A stretch of DNA of 6,895 bases, from assembly GCA_943332745.1 (NCBI GenBank), contig CALQQQ010000061.1, forward strand, positions 1-6,895. The letters are read 5' to 3'. The DNA is from Opitutus sp. GAS368 (lineage in GTDB: Bacteria; Verrucomicrobiota; Verrucomicrobiae; Opitutales; UBA953). The translations under genes were made by a program, and so were the position numbers. Of the stretch, positions 1-6,413 are shown piece by piece. The notes beneath the pieces are model-generated. The model made no database searches. It was not told the DNA's origin and saw nothing but the letters and a program-made list of their open reading frames with translations. Position 1 is the first letter of the stretch. The number at the start of each line of letters is the position of its first letter.

Positions 1-1
1 C

Positions 2-2113
2 CTGAAGCTTTCTTTTCCCGTTCGGTGGTCGGGTGAATTCATTCGATTGGGAGCAGGACGCCATGGTTTTTCTGACAACGCCAAGATGGCTGGTAAACTC
101 ACTAAGAAGGAGGTTTCCGCCGCTCCCAAAGGGGAATGGAAGTACCACGGCTTTTATCGTCACGGGATTGAAGTCTTCTTCTCCTATATGAAGGACGGTA
201 AGGAATGGCTCACCAGTGCGTTTGATGGTGAGCAGGAGGCTGCGAAGCTGGCTCACCTGACGAAGGGTGGCCCTTCACAGTGGCCGGTCTGGTTGGATTC
301 GGCTGGTACGTTGGGCACTCAGAAGCCATTCGCGACTGATACGATCTTGCCGCCCGCCAAGAATCCTTACGGCACGCTCTTCTTCCTGACTGGGATGGAT
401 TTCTTCAAGGATGGTTCCGCCGCCGTTTGCACCATGACTGGGGAGGTCTGGCTCGTGAAAGGCCTCGATGCCAAGCTTGGGCAGGTGCGATGGAAGCGTT
501 TCGCCACTGGGCTGCACCATGCGCTTGGGGTGAAGATCATCGACGACAAGTTATATGTGCTCGGGCGCGATCAGGTCACCCGCCTCCATGACTTCAACGG
601 CGATGACGAAGCTGATTACTACGAGTGTGTGCACAATGGCATGGCCACTTCGCCCGGCGGGCATGATTTCATTGTCGGGCTCGATGCGGACGCGCAGGGT
701 CGCTTCTACACCTCTTCGGGCAACCAAGGCATCCTGCGCTTGAGCCAGCCCAACAAGGTCGAAGTCCTGGCGACCGGATTACGTAATCCGAATGGCATCA
801 CCGCCACCGCCGACGGACGATTCGTGCTCTCGAACGGACAGGAAGGCAACTGGACGCCCGCGTCGGTCGTCTTCCAGGTCGACACCGCCTTGAACCTTGG
901 TACGCATTTTGGTTCGGGTGGTCCGAGGGCCGGCGTCACGAATACTCTCCCGATCCTGCAACTCCCGCGAGGCGAAGACAATTCCTGCGGCGGGCAGGTT
1001 TTCCTGTCGGACAAGGAGTGGCCCAGCCTGAAGGGCGACGGCAACTTCCTCCACTTCTCCTTCGGCACCGGCAGTGCTTGGCTTGTCTCGCGTCAGTTGC
1101 TCGAAGGCGTCTGGCAGTCTGCGGCCACGAAACTTACCGGAAACTTCGTGACGGGTCCCCAGCATGGGCGCTTCGGTCCGAAGGATGGCCACCTCTATGT
1201 CAGCGGTATGATCGGCTGGGGCAGTTACACGCCTGAGGACGGAGCGATCCATCGCGTTCGCCATGTCGGTGGCGACTTCCCGACGCTCATCGGCCATGAG
1301 GCGCGCGACAATGGCGTATTGCTGCGTTTCGATCGCCCCGTGGATCCGGCCGTCGCCGGCAAGCCCTCGGCCCATTTTGCTCAGTGCTGGAACTACCTCT
1401 TCGGCCCGGCGTATGGATCGCCCGAGTATTCTGTGAAGTATCCTGAAAGCCCAGGTCATGATGCCATCACCGTTAAAAGCGCCCAGGTGCTGGACGGCGG
1501 CAAGACCCTCTTTTTGGAGATCCCCCAGCTGGTGCCGGCCAGCCAGATTCATCTGCATGTCGGCATTACCGCCGATCGCACTCAGGATATCTTCCTGACC
1601 GCGCATCATCTAGGTAAGCCCTTCACGGATTTTACCGGTTATGTCGCTATCGCTAAGGATAAGTCGCACGAGCACGCCACGCCTGTCGCAACGGGCAAGG
1701 CCAATCCGGTCAAGTGGGAGATTGAAATGTGCCGTGGTCCCGTGCGGGAGATGAAGCTCCAGGCAGGCAACGCCTTGCAGTATGCCCAGAAAGAACTACG
1801 CGCCAAGGCGGGCGAGGGTATCGCGTTGAGCTTCGAGAACCCCGATGTCATGCCGCATAACTTCGTACTGGTCGCCAAGGGGGCGGAGGAGAAGATCGGC
1901 GAGCTTTCGGCCAAAATGGTGGCGGAGCCGGATGGGTATGCTCGGCACTACGTGCCGGAGACAAAGGATGTCCTCTGCTATTCGCGCATGCTGGAACCCG
2001 GCCAGAAAACCACCGTCTACTTCAATGCGCCGAAGGAACCGGGTCGATACACCTATCTTTGTTCGTTCCCCGGGCATTCCCAGCTCATGCGTGGTGTTCT
2101 GGTCGTAGAATAG
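2..2113 (+). CDS. DUF6797 / beta-propeller protein with C-terminal azurin-type copper domain (5' partial)
   Basis: The reading frame is open to the left edge, so the start lies outside the window; the TTG at 47 is only the first possible start codon inside it. The residues before it (VRWSGEFIRL) and WKYHGFYRHGIEVFFSY just after fit the DUF6797 region of planctomycete/verrucomicrobial exported proteins. Next comes a propeller-like part (roughly residues 100-410, counted from 47), with a GMDFFKDGSAAVCTMTGEVW repeat and a calcium-loop-like DFNGDDEAD (D182, N184, D186, D190). A beta-sandwich-like stretch follows (about 415-530). The last ~100 residues are an azurin/plastocyanin-type cupredoxin: MPHNF supplies H604, and CSFPGHSQLM supplies C672, H677 and M681 with azurin spacing (Cys+5 His, His+4 Met), so all type-1 copper ligands are present. 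Probable role is an envelope redox or sugar-dehydrogenase-like protein; the substrate is unknown. Related proteins often carry cytochrome c instead of azurin. Family call is firm, function is not. Confidence 0.88.
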   Translation: MKLSFPVRWSGEFIRLGAGRHGFSDNAKMAGKLTKKEVSAAPKGEWKYHGFYRHGIEVFFSYMKDGKEWLTSAFDGEQEAAKLAHLTKGGPSQWPVWLDSAGTLGTQKPFATDTILPPAKNPYGTLFFLTGMDFFKDGSAAVCTMTGEVWLVKGLDAKLGQVRWKRFATGLHHALGVKIIDDKLYVLGRDQVTRLHDFNGDDEADYYECVHNGMATSPGGHDFIVGLDADAQGRFYTSSGNQGILRLSQPNKVEVLATGLRNPNGITATADGRFVLSNGQEGNWTPASVVFQVDTALNLGTHFGSGGPRAGVTNTLPILQLPRGEDNSCGGQVFLSDKEWPSLKGDGNFLHFSFGTGSAWLVSRQLLEGVWQSAATKLTGNFVTGPQHGRFGPKDGHLYVSGMIGWGSYTPEDGAIHRVRHVGGDFPTLIGHEARDNGVLLRFDRPVDPAVAGKPSAHFAQCWNYLFGPAYGSPEYSVKYPESPGHDAITVKSAQVLDGGKTLFLEIPQLVPASQIHLHVGITADRTQDIFLTAHHLGKPFTDFTGYVAIAKDKSHEHATPVATGKANPVKWEIEMCRGPVREMKLQAGNALQYAQKELRAKAGEGIALSFENPDVMPHNFVLVAKGAEEKIGELSAKMVAEPDGYARHYVPETKDVLCYSRMLEPGQKTTVYFNAPKEPGRYTYLCSFPGHSQLMRGVLVVE

Positions 2114-2122
2114 ACGTGGCCG

Positions 2123-2137
2123 CGCGGCGAAGCCGCG
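2123..2137. repeat. Short GC hairpin after the azurin gene
   Basis: A perfect 6-bp stem (CGCGGC at 2123-2128, GCCGCG at 2132-2137) encloses a GAA loop, ten bases after the stop codon at 2111-2113. It is placed like a transcription terminator, but the following bases (AGGGGACATG) contain no T-tract. It may instead be a 3'-end-protecting stem or part of a dispersed repeat. Direct observation; function unknown. Confidence 0.5.
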
Positions 2138-2141
2138 AGGG

Positions 2142-2173
2142 GACATGTTGGCACGGTGACAAGGGGGCACGGA
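2142..2173. repeat. Imperfect 16-bp tandem duplication
   Basis: GACATGTTGGCACGGT (2142-2157) is followed directly by GACAAGGGGGCACGGA (2158-2173), with 12 of 16 positions identical and the GGCACGG core conserved. With the adjacent GC hairpin it may be part of one intergenic repeat unit. It lies between the azurin gene and the inverted-repeat element, and no coding frame here looks real. Confidence 0.5.
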
Positions 2174-2232
2174 AAAGGCAGTCCTAGGCGTATTCTTCGT
2201 TCTTGGTTCATTGTTTTTTGTAGCGGTCTTAA

Positions 2233-2340
2233 GGTAGGGCGTGGCTCTCCGAGCGTGACGTTTAGCGTTGAGAGAATAGGAACTCGTATGGGATTCGCGC
2301 CTCCGTCCGCGAACGGACGGCTCGGAGAGCCGTCCCTACC
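2233..2340. repeat. 108-bp inverted-repeat element, REP/MITE-like
   Basis: Left arm 2233-2254 reads GGTAGGG-CGT-GGCTCTCCGAGC. The right arm 2320-2340, reverse-complemented, reads GGTAGGG-AC-GGCTCTCCGAGC. Nineteen arm positions are identical and only a 3-versus-2-base middle differs. The arms flank about 65 bp of non-coding DNA. The right side holds two further overlapping hairpins: CCGTCCG/CGGACGG (2303-2309 with 2314-2320, loop CGAA) and a 9-bp stem 2315-2323 with 2327-2335 (loop GGA). No target-site duplication is visible and no transposase is nearby. Likely a dispersed non-coding repeat of the REP or MITE kind; whether it is multicopy cannot be seen from one window. Confidence 0.7.
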
Positions 2341-2372
2341 CGGGGCATAGTTCACCCCATGATTGGCATTGC

Positions 2373-2387
2373 GGGGGAGGGGTGGGG
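2373..2387 (+). other. G-tract upstream of the small membrane protein gene
   Basis: Runs of five, four and four G separated by single A and T bases end 15 bases before the ATG at 2403. Only three long runs are close together, so a standard four-run quadruplex would need to split a run or recruit GGGG at 2342-2345. It is too far upstream to be a normal Shine-Dalgarno sequence. Observed directly; function unknown. Confidence 0.4.
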
Positions 2388-2402
2388 TAGAAGAATGCGA
2401 TC

Positions 2403-2816
2403 ATGGATAAATCCAAGGCTCGGCTCGTTCTTCGTACCTGTATTTTGGCGTTGTTTGGCCTGATTGTCCTGTGCATCGGGCTGGCCGTGCTCAGCGACAA
2501 GCTATTACCGACCGAACTAGCCGAATGGCATCAGCGTAACGCCGGTGACGACTTTGGTTTCGCGGATGTGTTCGGACTCCTTTTCTGGGGGCTGGGACTA
2601 CTCCTTTTCTTCGTCAGCATGATTGGCCTATTCTTTTACCAGCGTTGGGCGGCGTGGTTGATGCTCGCGGTCATGCTGGTATTCTCACTCCAGGTGATCT
2701 TCAGTCCCTCGGTCGAGCCGGGCCTCCTGACCTTCGTGGGCAGTTGGAGTGATGTCATAACCGGGCTTGTCCTCGGACTGGCCTTCTTTACCGAAGCCTT
2801 GAGCGAAGGCGCTTAA
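2403..2816 (+). CDS. Small four-helix membrane protein, unknown function
   Basis: This 137-residue protein is not recognised as a member of a named family. Four hydrophobic segments are visible at about 9-30, 54-78, 83-101 and 111-131. Positive residues K3, K5, R7 and R11 before the first helix and R81 between helices 2 and 3 favour both termini in the cytoplasm. The loop at 31-53 (LPTELAEWHQRNAGDD) is then the main external region. No catalytic motif or cofactor site is seen. The ATG at 2403 is preceded by a weak purine-rich AGAAGAA (2389-2395). It stands alone between two structured intergenic regions and shares strand with its neighbours; 96 bp separate it from the next gene, so cotranscription with that gene is possible. 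Coding is supported by the clear helix pattern and by the lack of a better overlapping frame. Confidence 0.75.
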   Translation: MDKSKARLVLRTCILALFGLIVLCIGLAVLSDKLLPTELAEWHQRNAGDDFGFADVFGLLFWGLGLLLFFVSMIGLFFYQRWAAWLMLAVMLVFSLQVIFSPSVEPGLLTFVGSWSDVITGLVLGLAFFTEALSEGA

Positions 2817-2825
2817 AGCGAACCA

Positions 2826-2852
2826 GGGCTTGGGGTAGGGCTTGGGGTAGGG
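2826..2852 (+). repeat. 12-bp tandem repeat forming a G-quadruplex candidate
   Basis: CTTGGGGTAGGG occurs twice head to tail (2829-2840, 2841-2852), preceded by GGG at 2826-2828. This gives five runs of three or four G separated by loops of only two or three bases (CTT, TA), which fits the standard four-run quadruplex pattern with one spare run. The G-rich strand is the coding strand, so it could fold in non-template DNA or in the mRNA leader of the gene starting at 2913. It begins 10 bases after the preceding stop codon. Confidence 0.7.
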
Positions 2853-2854
2853 TG

Positions 2855-2876
2855 TCTCATGCTCCTTAAGATGAGA
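2855..2876 (+). other. Small leader hairpin before the PSD1-type gene
   Basis: TCTCAT (2855-2860) pairs with ATGAGA (2871-2876) around a 10-base loop that contains the palindrome CTTAAG (2865-2870). In RNA two G-U pairs could extend the stem outward. It lies directly after the G-rich tandem repeat and 36 bases before the start at 2913. No T-tract follows, so it is not a normal terminator. It may be incidental. Confidence 0.3.
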
Positions 2877-2912
2877 TGAAACTATCAATCGGCAGGTGGG
2901 GTTTAATAGTCA

Positions 2913-5057
2913 GTGAACCCTTCCATGCGCCTTTTCTTCCTGTTCGCCTGCCTTTGTCTGGGCCTTGTCACTCAGGCTGCCCCGAAAAAGGAGGGCAAGA
3001 AGCCGGCGGAGCCCGTCATCAAGGTCGTCGCACCCCCTGCGGCTCCGGTCGCCTCGTTGGCGAGTCGAGCGGTCATCTGGCATGAATGGACGGACAAGGA
3101 AGGGCGGAAAATCGATGCGCAGTTCTGCGGACTGTCCGGAGATTTCATCACTATCCAGACTCGCGATGGGCGAACCTTTCACTTCAAGACCGATATCCTG
3201 ATTCCGGAGGACGTCGAGTTCGCCCGCGGCTGCCTCGATCGGAGTCGCATGAATAGCTTCAGCCCAGCCATCATCGCCTCAGCCGCCGCAGACATCGATC
3301 GTCTCGTCGGTGTGGTGCTCGCTGCCAACAAGCAGGCTTTTAATGCCCCGGCGACGGACGAGCAGTTCCTCCGCCGAATCTATCTCGATGCCGCCGGCCG
3401 CGTGCCGACCGCTAAGGAAGCCGCGACCTTCTTGGCGAGCAACGCCCCTGACAAGCGGGCTAAGCTGATCGATGACCTAGTCTTCTCGCCCAGTTACTCC
3501 ATGCAGATGTTCAACTGGATGGCCGACCTGCTGCGCGTGAAGGATACCTTCGCCAAGGGCGTGCCGGCCTTCTCCTTCGAGGACTGGCTCAAGACCCGCA
3601 TCGCCGCGAACACACCGTGGGACAAGCTGGTCTCGGAGATGGTCACCGCCGACGGACGACTCAGTGACAACGGCGCGACTGGCTTCATGCTGTTCGACGC
3701 CGAGATGCCACTCGACGGCGTATCGAACCTTATGACCACCTTCCTGGGTACCAACATGGCGTGCGCCCAGTGTCATGACCATCCGCTGGCCGAATGGACC
3801 CAGCGTGACTTCTACCAGATGGCAGCCTTCTTCGGAGCCACCGACGGCAAGGATGAGGCCATTCTCGGCGCCATCAAGAAGCTGACCAGGGCGGAAGCCA
3901 GCCTGCCGAAGGCCGCCGTGAACAAGATCGCGGACATGAACGCCTTCCGCCTCGAAGACGGCGACAAGCAGAAGCTGACCTTCCCTAAGGATTATAAATA
4001 CAAGGACGCCAAGGCCGGCGATCCCGTGACCCCTGCGCTGATCGCCTGGAGTAAGGCTGAGAAATCCCTGCCGGTATATAACGTCAGCACGAAGACCCCG
4101 TCCCAGCTGCGCGACGAGTTCGCCCGCTGGCTGACCAGTCCGCAGAACCCGCGCTTCGCGACCAACATCGCCAACCGTATCTGGAAGAAAGCCTTTGGTC
4201 TCGGCGTGATCGAGCCCGTGAACGACATTGACGACCTAACGCAGGCGAGCAGTCCGGAACTCATGGCCCACCTCACCTTCGTGATGAAGGCCGCCAAGTT
4301 CGATCTCCGCGAAGTCCAGCGGGTCATCTATAATTCCAAGACCTTCCAGGCTACGTCGAGCGCCACGCCTGACCTCGGCAAAGCGAAGTATCTTTTCAAC
4401 GGACCGATCGTGCGACGCCTCACCGCCGAACAGGCTTGGGACAGTCTGGTGGTGACTGCGGTCGGCACCTATGCCGACAACGTGTTGCTGCGACGAGGCG
4501 ACGACCTGAAGGCCATGGCCTTGCCCGCCGGCAAAGTGACGTTGGCCGAGGTGAAGAACGCCGTCGAACGGACCAAGAAAGCCTTCGGTGGCTCCGGTAA
4601 GGCTGCCGGCAGCAAGAAGGCGGCTGGCGGCTCCAGTCTTGGCCTGGCCAATGGTTACGAAGGCGACAAGCCCGTGAGCCGTTTCTCCTTGATGCTAGCC
4701 AGGGCGAGCGAACTTCCGCAGCCCTCGCCGGAGAACCATTTCCTCCGCCTCTGGGGGCAGGGTGACCGTCTGCTGGCCGACTCCTCGACCAACGACGGCA
4801 GTGTGCCGCAAGTTCTCCAAATGATGAACGGCGGGGTGGGCAAGCTCGTCTCGGACGTCCGTTCCGCCGCTGTGATGGACGCCCAGAATGAGAAGACTCC
4901 GGAGGCGCAGGTCACTTCGCTTTATCTTTCCTATCTTTCGCGCAAGCCCACCAACAAGGAGCTGTTGACGGCGACCAAGTCGCTGCAAGGCGGTCTCGCC
5001 TTGACCGACCTCGGCTGGGTCCTCGCCAACACCCGCGAATTCCTCTTCGTCCAATGA
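2913..5057 (+). CDS. Exported SHD1-DUF1549-DUF1553 (PSD1-type) protein with CxxCH site
   Basis: A 714-residue protein in four parts. Residues 1-22 are a signal peptide ending near TQAAP, followed by a Lys/Pro/Ala-rich linker. Residues 57-107 resemble the SHD1-like domain common in PVC proteins (WTDKEGRKIDAQF, RDGRTFHF). Residues about 125-320 are DUF1549, with LRRIYLDAAGRVPTAKEA and CAQCHDHPLAEWTQRDF; C284, C287 and H288 form a CxxCH heme-c-type site. Residues about 395-712 are DUF1553, with NPRFATNIANRIWKKAFG, RRLTAEQAWDSL and VLANTREFLF. A Gly/Lys/Ala-rich insert sits at 555-577. The role is unestablished; an envelope protein with heme or metal chemistry is inferred. It overlaps the DUF1501 gene by 4 bp, the usual partner in this phylum. 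Start choice: an in-frame stop at 2907 rules out earlier starts. GTG at 2913 has a G-rich AGGTGGGG 11 bases upstream; ATG at 2925 gives an equally good signal peptide (MRLFFLF) and is a real alternative. Confidence 0.92.
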   Translation: MNPSMRLFFLFACLCLGLVTQAAPKKEGKKPAEPVIKVVAPPAAPVASLASRAVIWHEWTDKEGRKIDAQFCGLSGDFITIQTRDGRTFHFKTDILIPEDVEFARGCLDRSRMNSFSPAIIASAAADIDRLVGVVLAANKQAFNAPATDEQFLRRIYLDAAGRVPTAKEAATFLASNAPDKRAKLIDDLVFSPSYSMQMFNWMADLLRVKDTFAKGVPAFSFEDWLKTRIAANTPWDKLVSEMVTADGRLSDNGATGFMLFDAEMPLDGVSNLMTTFLGTNMACAQCHDHPLAEWTQRDFYQMAAFFGATDGKDEAILGAIKKLTRAEASLPKAAVNKIADMNAFRLEDGDKQKLTFPKDYKYKDAKAGDPVTPALIAWSKAEKSLPVYNVSTKTPSQLRDEFARWLTSPQNPRFATNIANRIWKKAFGLGVIEPVNDIDDLTQASSPELMAHLTFVMKAAKFDLREVQRVIYNSKTFQATSSATPDLGKAKYLFNGPIVRRLTAEQAWDSLVVTAVGTYADNVLLRRGDDLKAMALPAGKVTLAEVKNAVERTKKAFGGSGKAAGSKKAAGGSSLGLANGYEGDKPVSRFSLMLARASELPQPSPENHFLRLWGQGDRLLADSSTNDGSVPQVLQMMNGGVGKLVSDVRSAAVMDAQNEKTPEAQVTSLYLSYLSRKPTNKELLTATKSLQGGLALTDLGWVLANTREFLFVQ

Positions 5058-6361
5058 ACACCCTCCACTCCGCCAATCTCCTTCGAAATCCCGAGGACCG
5101 TCGTAGCTTCATCGAGAAGTGCGCCAAGATCTCGTTCGGACTGAGCGTCCTCCCGTTCTTCACGCGCATTGCGGAGGCGGCTGAGACCGCTGGCGCCGCG
5201 AAGGCGCCGAACGCTGGCCTGCCTGGCTTCGGCAAGGCCAAGCGCGTGATCTTCCTGCAGTTGAACGGCGGCATGTCGCATATTGACACCTTCGACCCGA
5301 AGACTGGCGCCAGCAAGGGACCCGGCAGCATCATCTCCGCCAAGGGCGACATGCAGCTGACGTCCTATCTACCGGAGACGGCCAAGATCAGCGACAAAAT
5401 CACCGTCATCCGCTCCATGACCGCCAAGGTCGGAGTCCATGCCTCGGCCGCCTACTTGATGCGCACCGGATTCGAGCAGCGCGGCACCGTGCAGCACCCG
5501 ACACTGGGGGCTTGGGCTCAGCACTTCCTCGGTTCTAGCCACAAGACCCTGCCGTCTTCTGTTACCGTCAACCGCTCGTCGAACCATGGTAACGGATGGT
5601 TCCCCGCCGCCTATTCACCGCTGCCAATCCTTAATCCGATGGACGGCCTCCTCGACACCAAGAGCTCGGTCGCCGAGGACACCGTGGCGAAACGTGGCAG
5701 CTTGCTTGCTGAACTTGACGCCGGCTTCGGCGGCAAGGCCGGCGATGAGAACGTGAAAGCTTACAACGAGTTCTACGAATCGACATTCCAACTCATGAAG
5801 AGCTCCGACCTCAAGGCGTTTGACCTCGCCGCTGAGTCGACCGAGACGAAGGCCCGTTACGGCAAGAGCAAGTTCGGCCAGGGCTGTCTGTTGGCCCGTC
5901 GTCTCATTGAGAACGGCGTGCGCTTTGTCGAAGTCGCCATCGGCGGCTGGGATATGCATGCCACCCTTGATAATCGCATGGAAGATGTCGGCGGTGATTT
6001 TGACCGCGTCTACGCGACCCTGATCCAAGACCTAGAATCCAAGGGTCTGCTTGATTCCACCTTGGTCGTCGTCGCCACCGAGTTCGGTCGTAAACCTGAT
6101 TTCAGCGGCGGTGGTCGTGGCCACCACCCGCTCGTCTTTTCCTCCGTGCTCGCCGGCGGTGGCGTCAAGCGCGGCTATGTGCACGGCGCCAGCGACGAGA
6201 AAGGCTATGCGCCCAAGGAGAACGGCGTCTCGCCGGGCAGCCTGCACGCCACCATCGCTCATGCCGCCGGATTGCCGGTACAGACTGACATCATCACGCC
6301 CGCGGGTCGTCCGATGCAGGTCGGCAACAAGGCTGCGCCGCAGGTGGGCGTCTTCGCCTGA
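5054..6361 (+). CDS. DUF1501 family protein with Tat-like leader
   Basis: A 435-residue member of DUF1501, a family with a sulfatase/alkaline-phosphatase-like fold. Diagnostic stretches are FLQLNGGMSHIDTFDPK (67-83), GWDMH (298-302), TEFGRKP (342-348) and GRGHHP followed by SSVLAGGGVKRGYVHGASDE (354-382). D78, D300, H302, E343, H357 and H358 are candidate metal or catalytic residues by position, not proven. The N-terminus DRRSFIEK (15-22) followed by a modest hydrophobic stretch resembles a twin-arginine signal, so export in folded form is likely. The ATG at 5054 overlaps the stop codon of the PSD1-type gene (ATGA), there is no obvious Shine-Dalgarno sequence, and translation is probably coupled. 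The substrate is unknown; in PVC bacteria these pairs are numerous and are sometimes found near carbohydrate or sulfatase genes, none of which is seen here. Confidence 0.94.
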   Translation: MNTLHSANLLRNPEDRRSFIEKCAKISFGLSVLPFFTRIAEAAETAGAAKAPNAGLPGFGKAKRVIFLQLNGGMSHIDTFDPKTGASKGPGSIISAKGDMQLTSYLPETAKISDKITVIRSMTAKVGVHASAAYLMRTGFEQRGTVQHPTLGAWAQHFLGSSHKTLPSSVTVNRSSNHGNGWFPAAYSPLPILNPMDGLLDTKSSVAEDTVAKRGSLLAELDAGFGGKAGDENVKAYNEFYESTFQLMKSSDLKAFDLAAESTETKARYGKSKFGQGCLLARRLIENGVRFVEVAIGGWDMHATLDNRMEDVGGDFDRVYATLIQDLESKGLLDSTLVVVATEFGRKPDFSGGGRGHHPLVFSSVLAGGGVKRGYVHGASDEKGYAPKENGVSPGSLHATIAHAAGLPVQTDIITPAGRPMQVGNKAAPQVGVFA

Positions 6362-6383
6362 CACTGAAGCCAGTCACCTTTTC

Positions 6384-6413
6384 GAAAGCCGCCGCACTGG
6401 GCGGCTTTCTTAT
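6384..6413 (+). terminator. Intrinsic terminator of the PSD1/DUF1501 unit
   Basis: A perfect 10-bp stem (GAAAGCCGCC at 6384-6393, GGCGGCTTTC at 6400-6409) encloses a six-base loop and is followed by a short T-rich tail (TTATTG). It starts 22 bases after the DUF1501 stop. On the minus strand the bases after the stem are GAAAAGG, without a T-tract, so it should work mainly for plus-strand transcripts. Confidence 0.8.

Noticed and set aside
779..1609. 276-residue open frame on the minus strand inside the azurin-tailed gene
   Set aside because: Fully antisense to a gene with clear family motifs; the translation has no recognisable domain and long shadow frames are normal at this GC content.
2123..2145. 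GC hairpin as an intrinsic terminator of the azurin gene
   Set aside because: No T-tract follows the stem, so it is reported only as a hairpin.
2268..2292. TTGAGA / TATGGG as a promoter for the gene at 2403
   Set aside because: Spacing is only 13 bases and the -10 match is poor; it also lies inside the repeat.
2156..2350. 64-residue plus-strand open frame in the spacer
   Set aside because: It is largely a translation of the inverted-repeat element (…GRLGEPSLPGA), with no ribosome site and no protein-like pattern.
2826..2852. G-rich tandem repeat as a CRISPR or integrase attachment site
   Set aside because: Only two adjacent 12-mers without spacers, and no cas, integrase or tRNA gene is visible.
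2902..2907. TTTAAT as a -10 box before the gene at 2913
   Set aside because: No acceptable -35 box at 16-18 bases upstream, and it is too close to the start codon to leave a normal leader.
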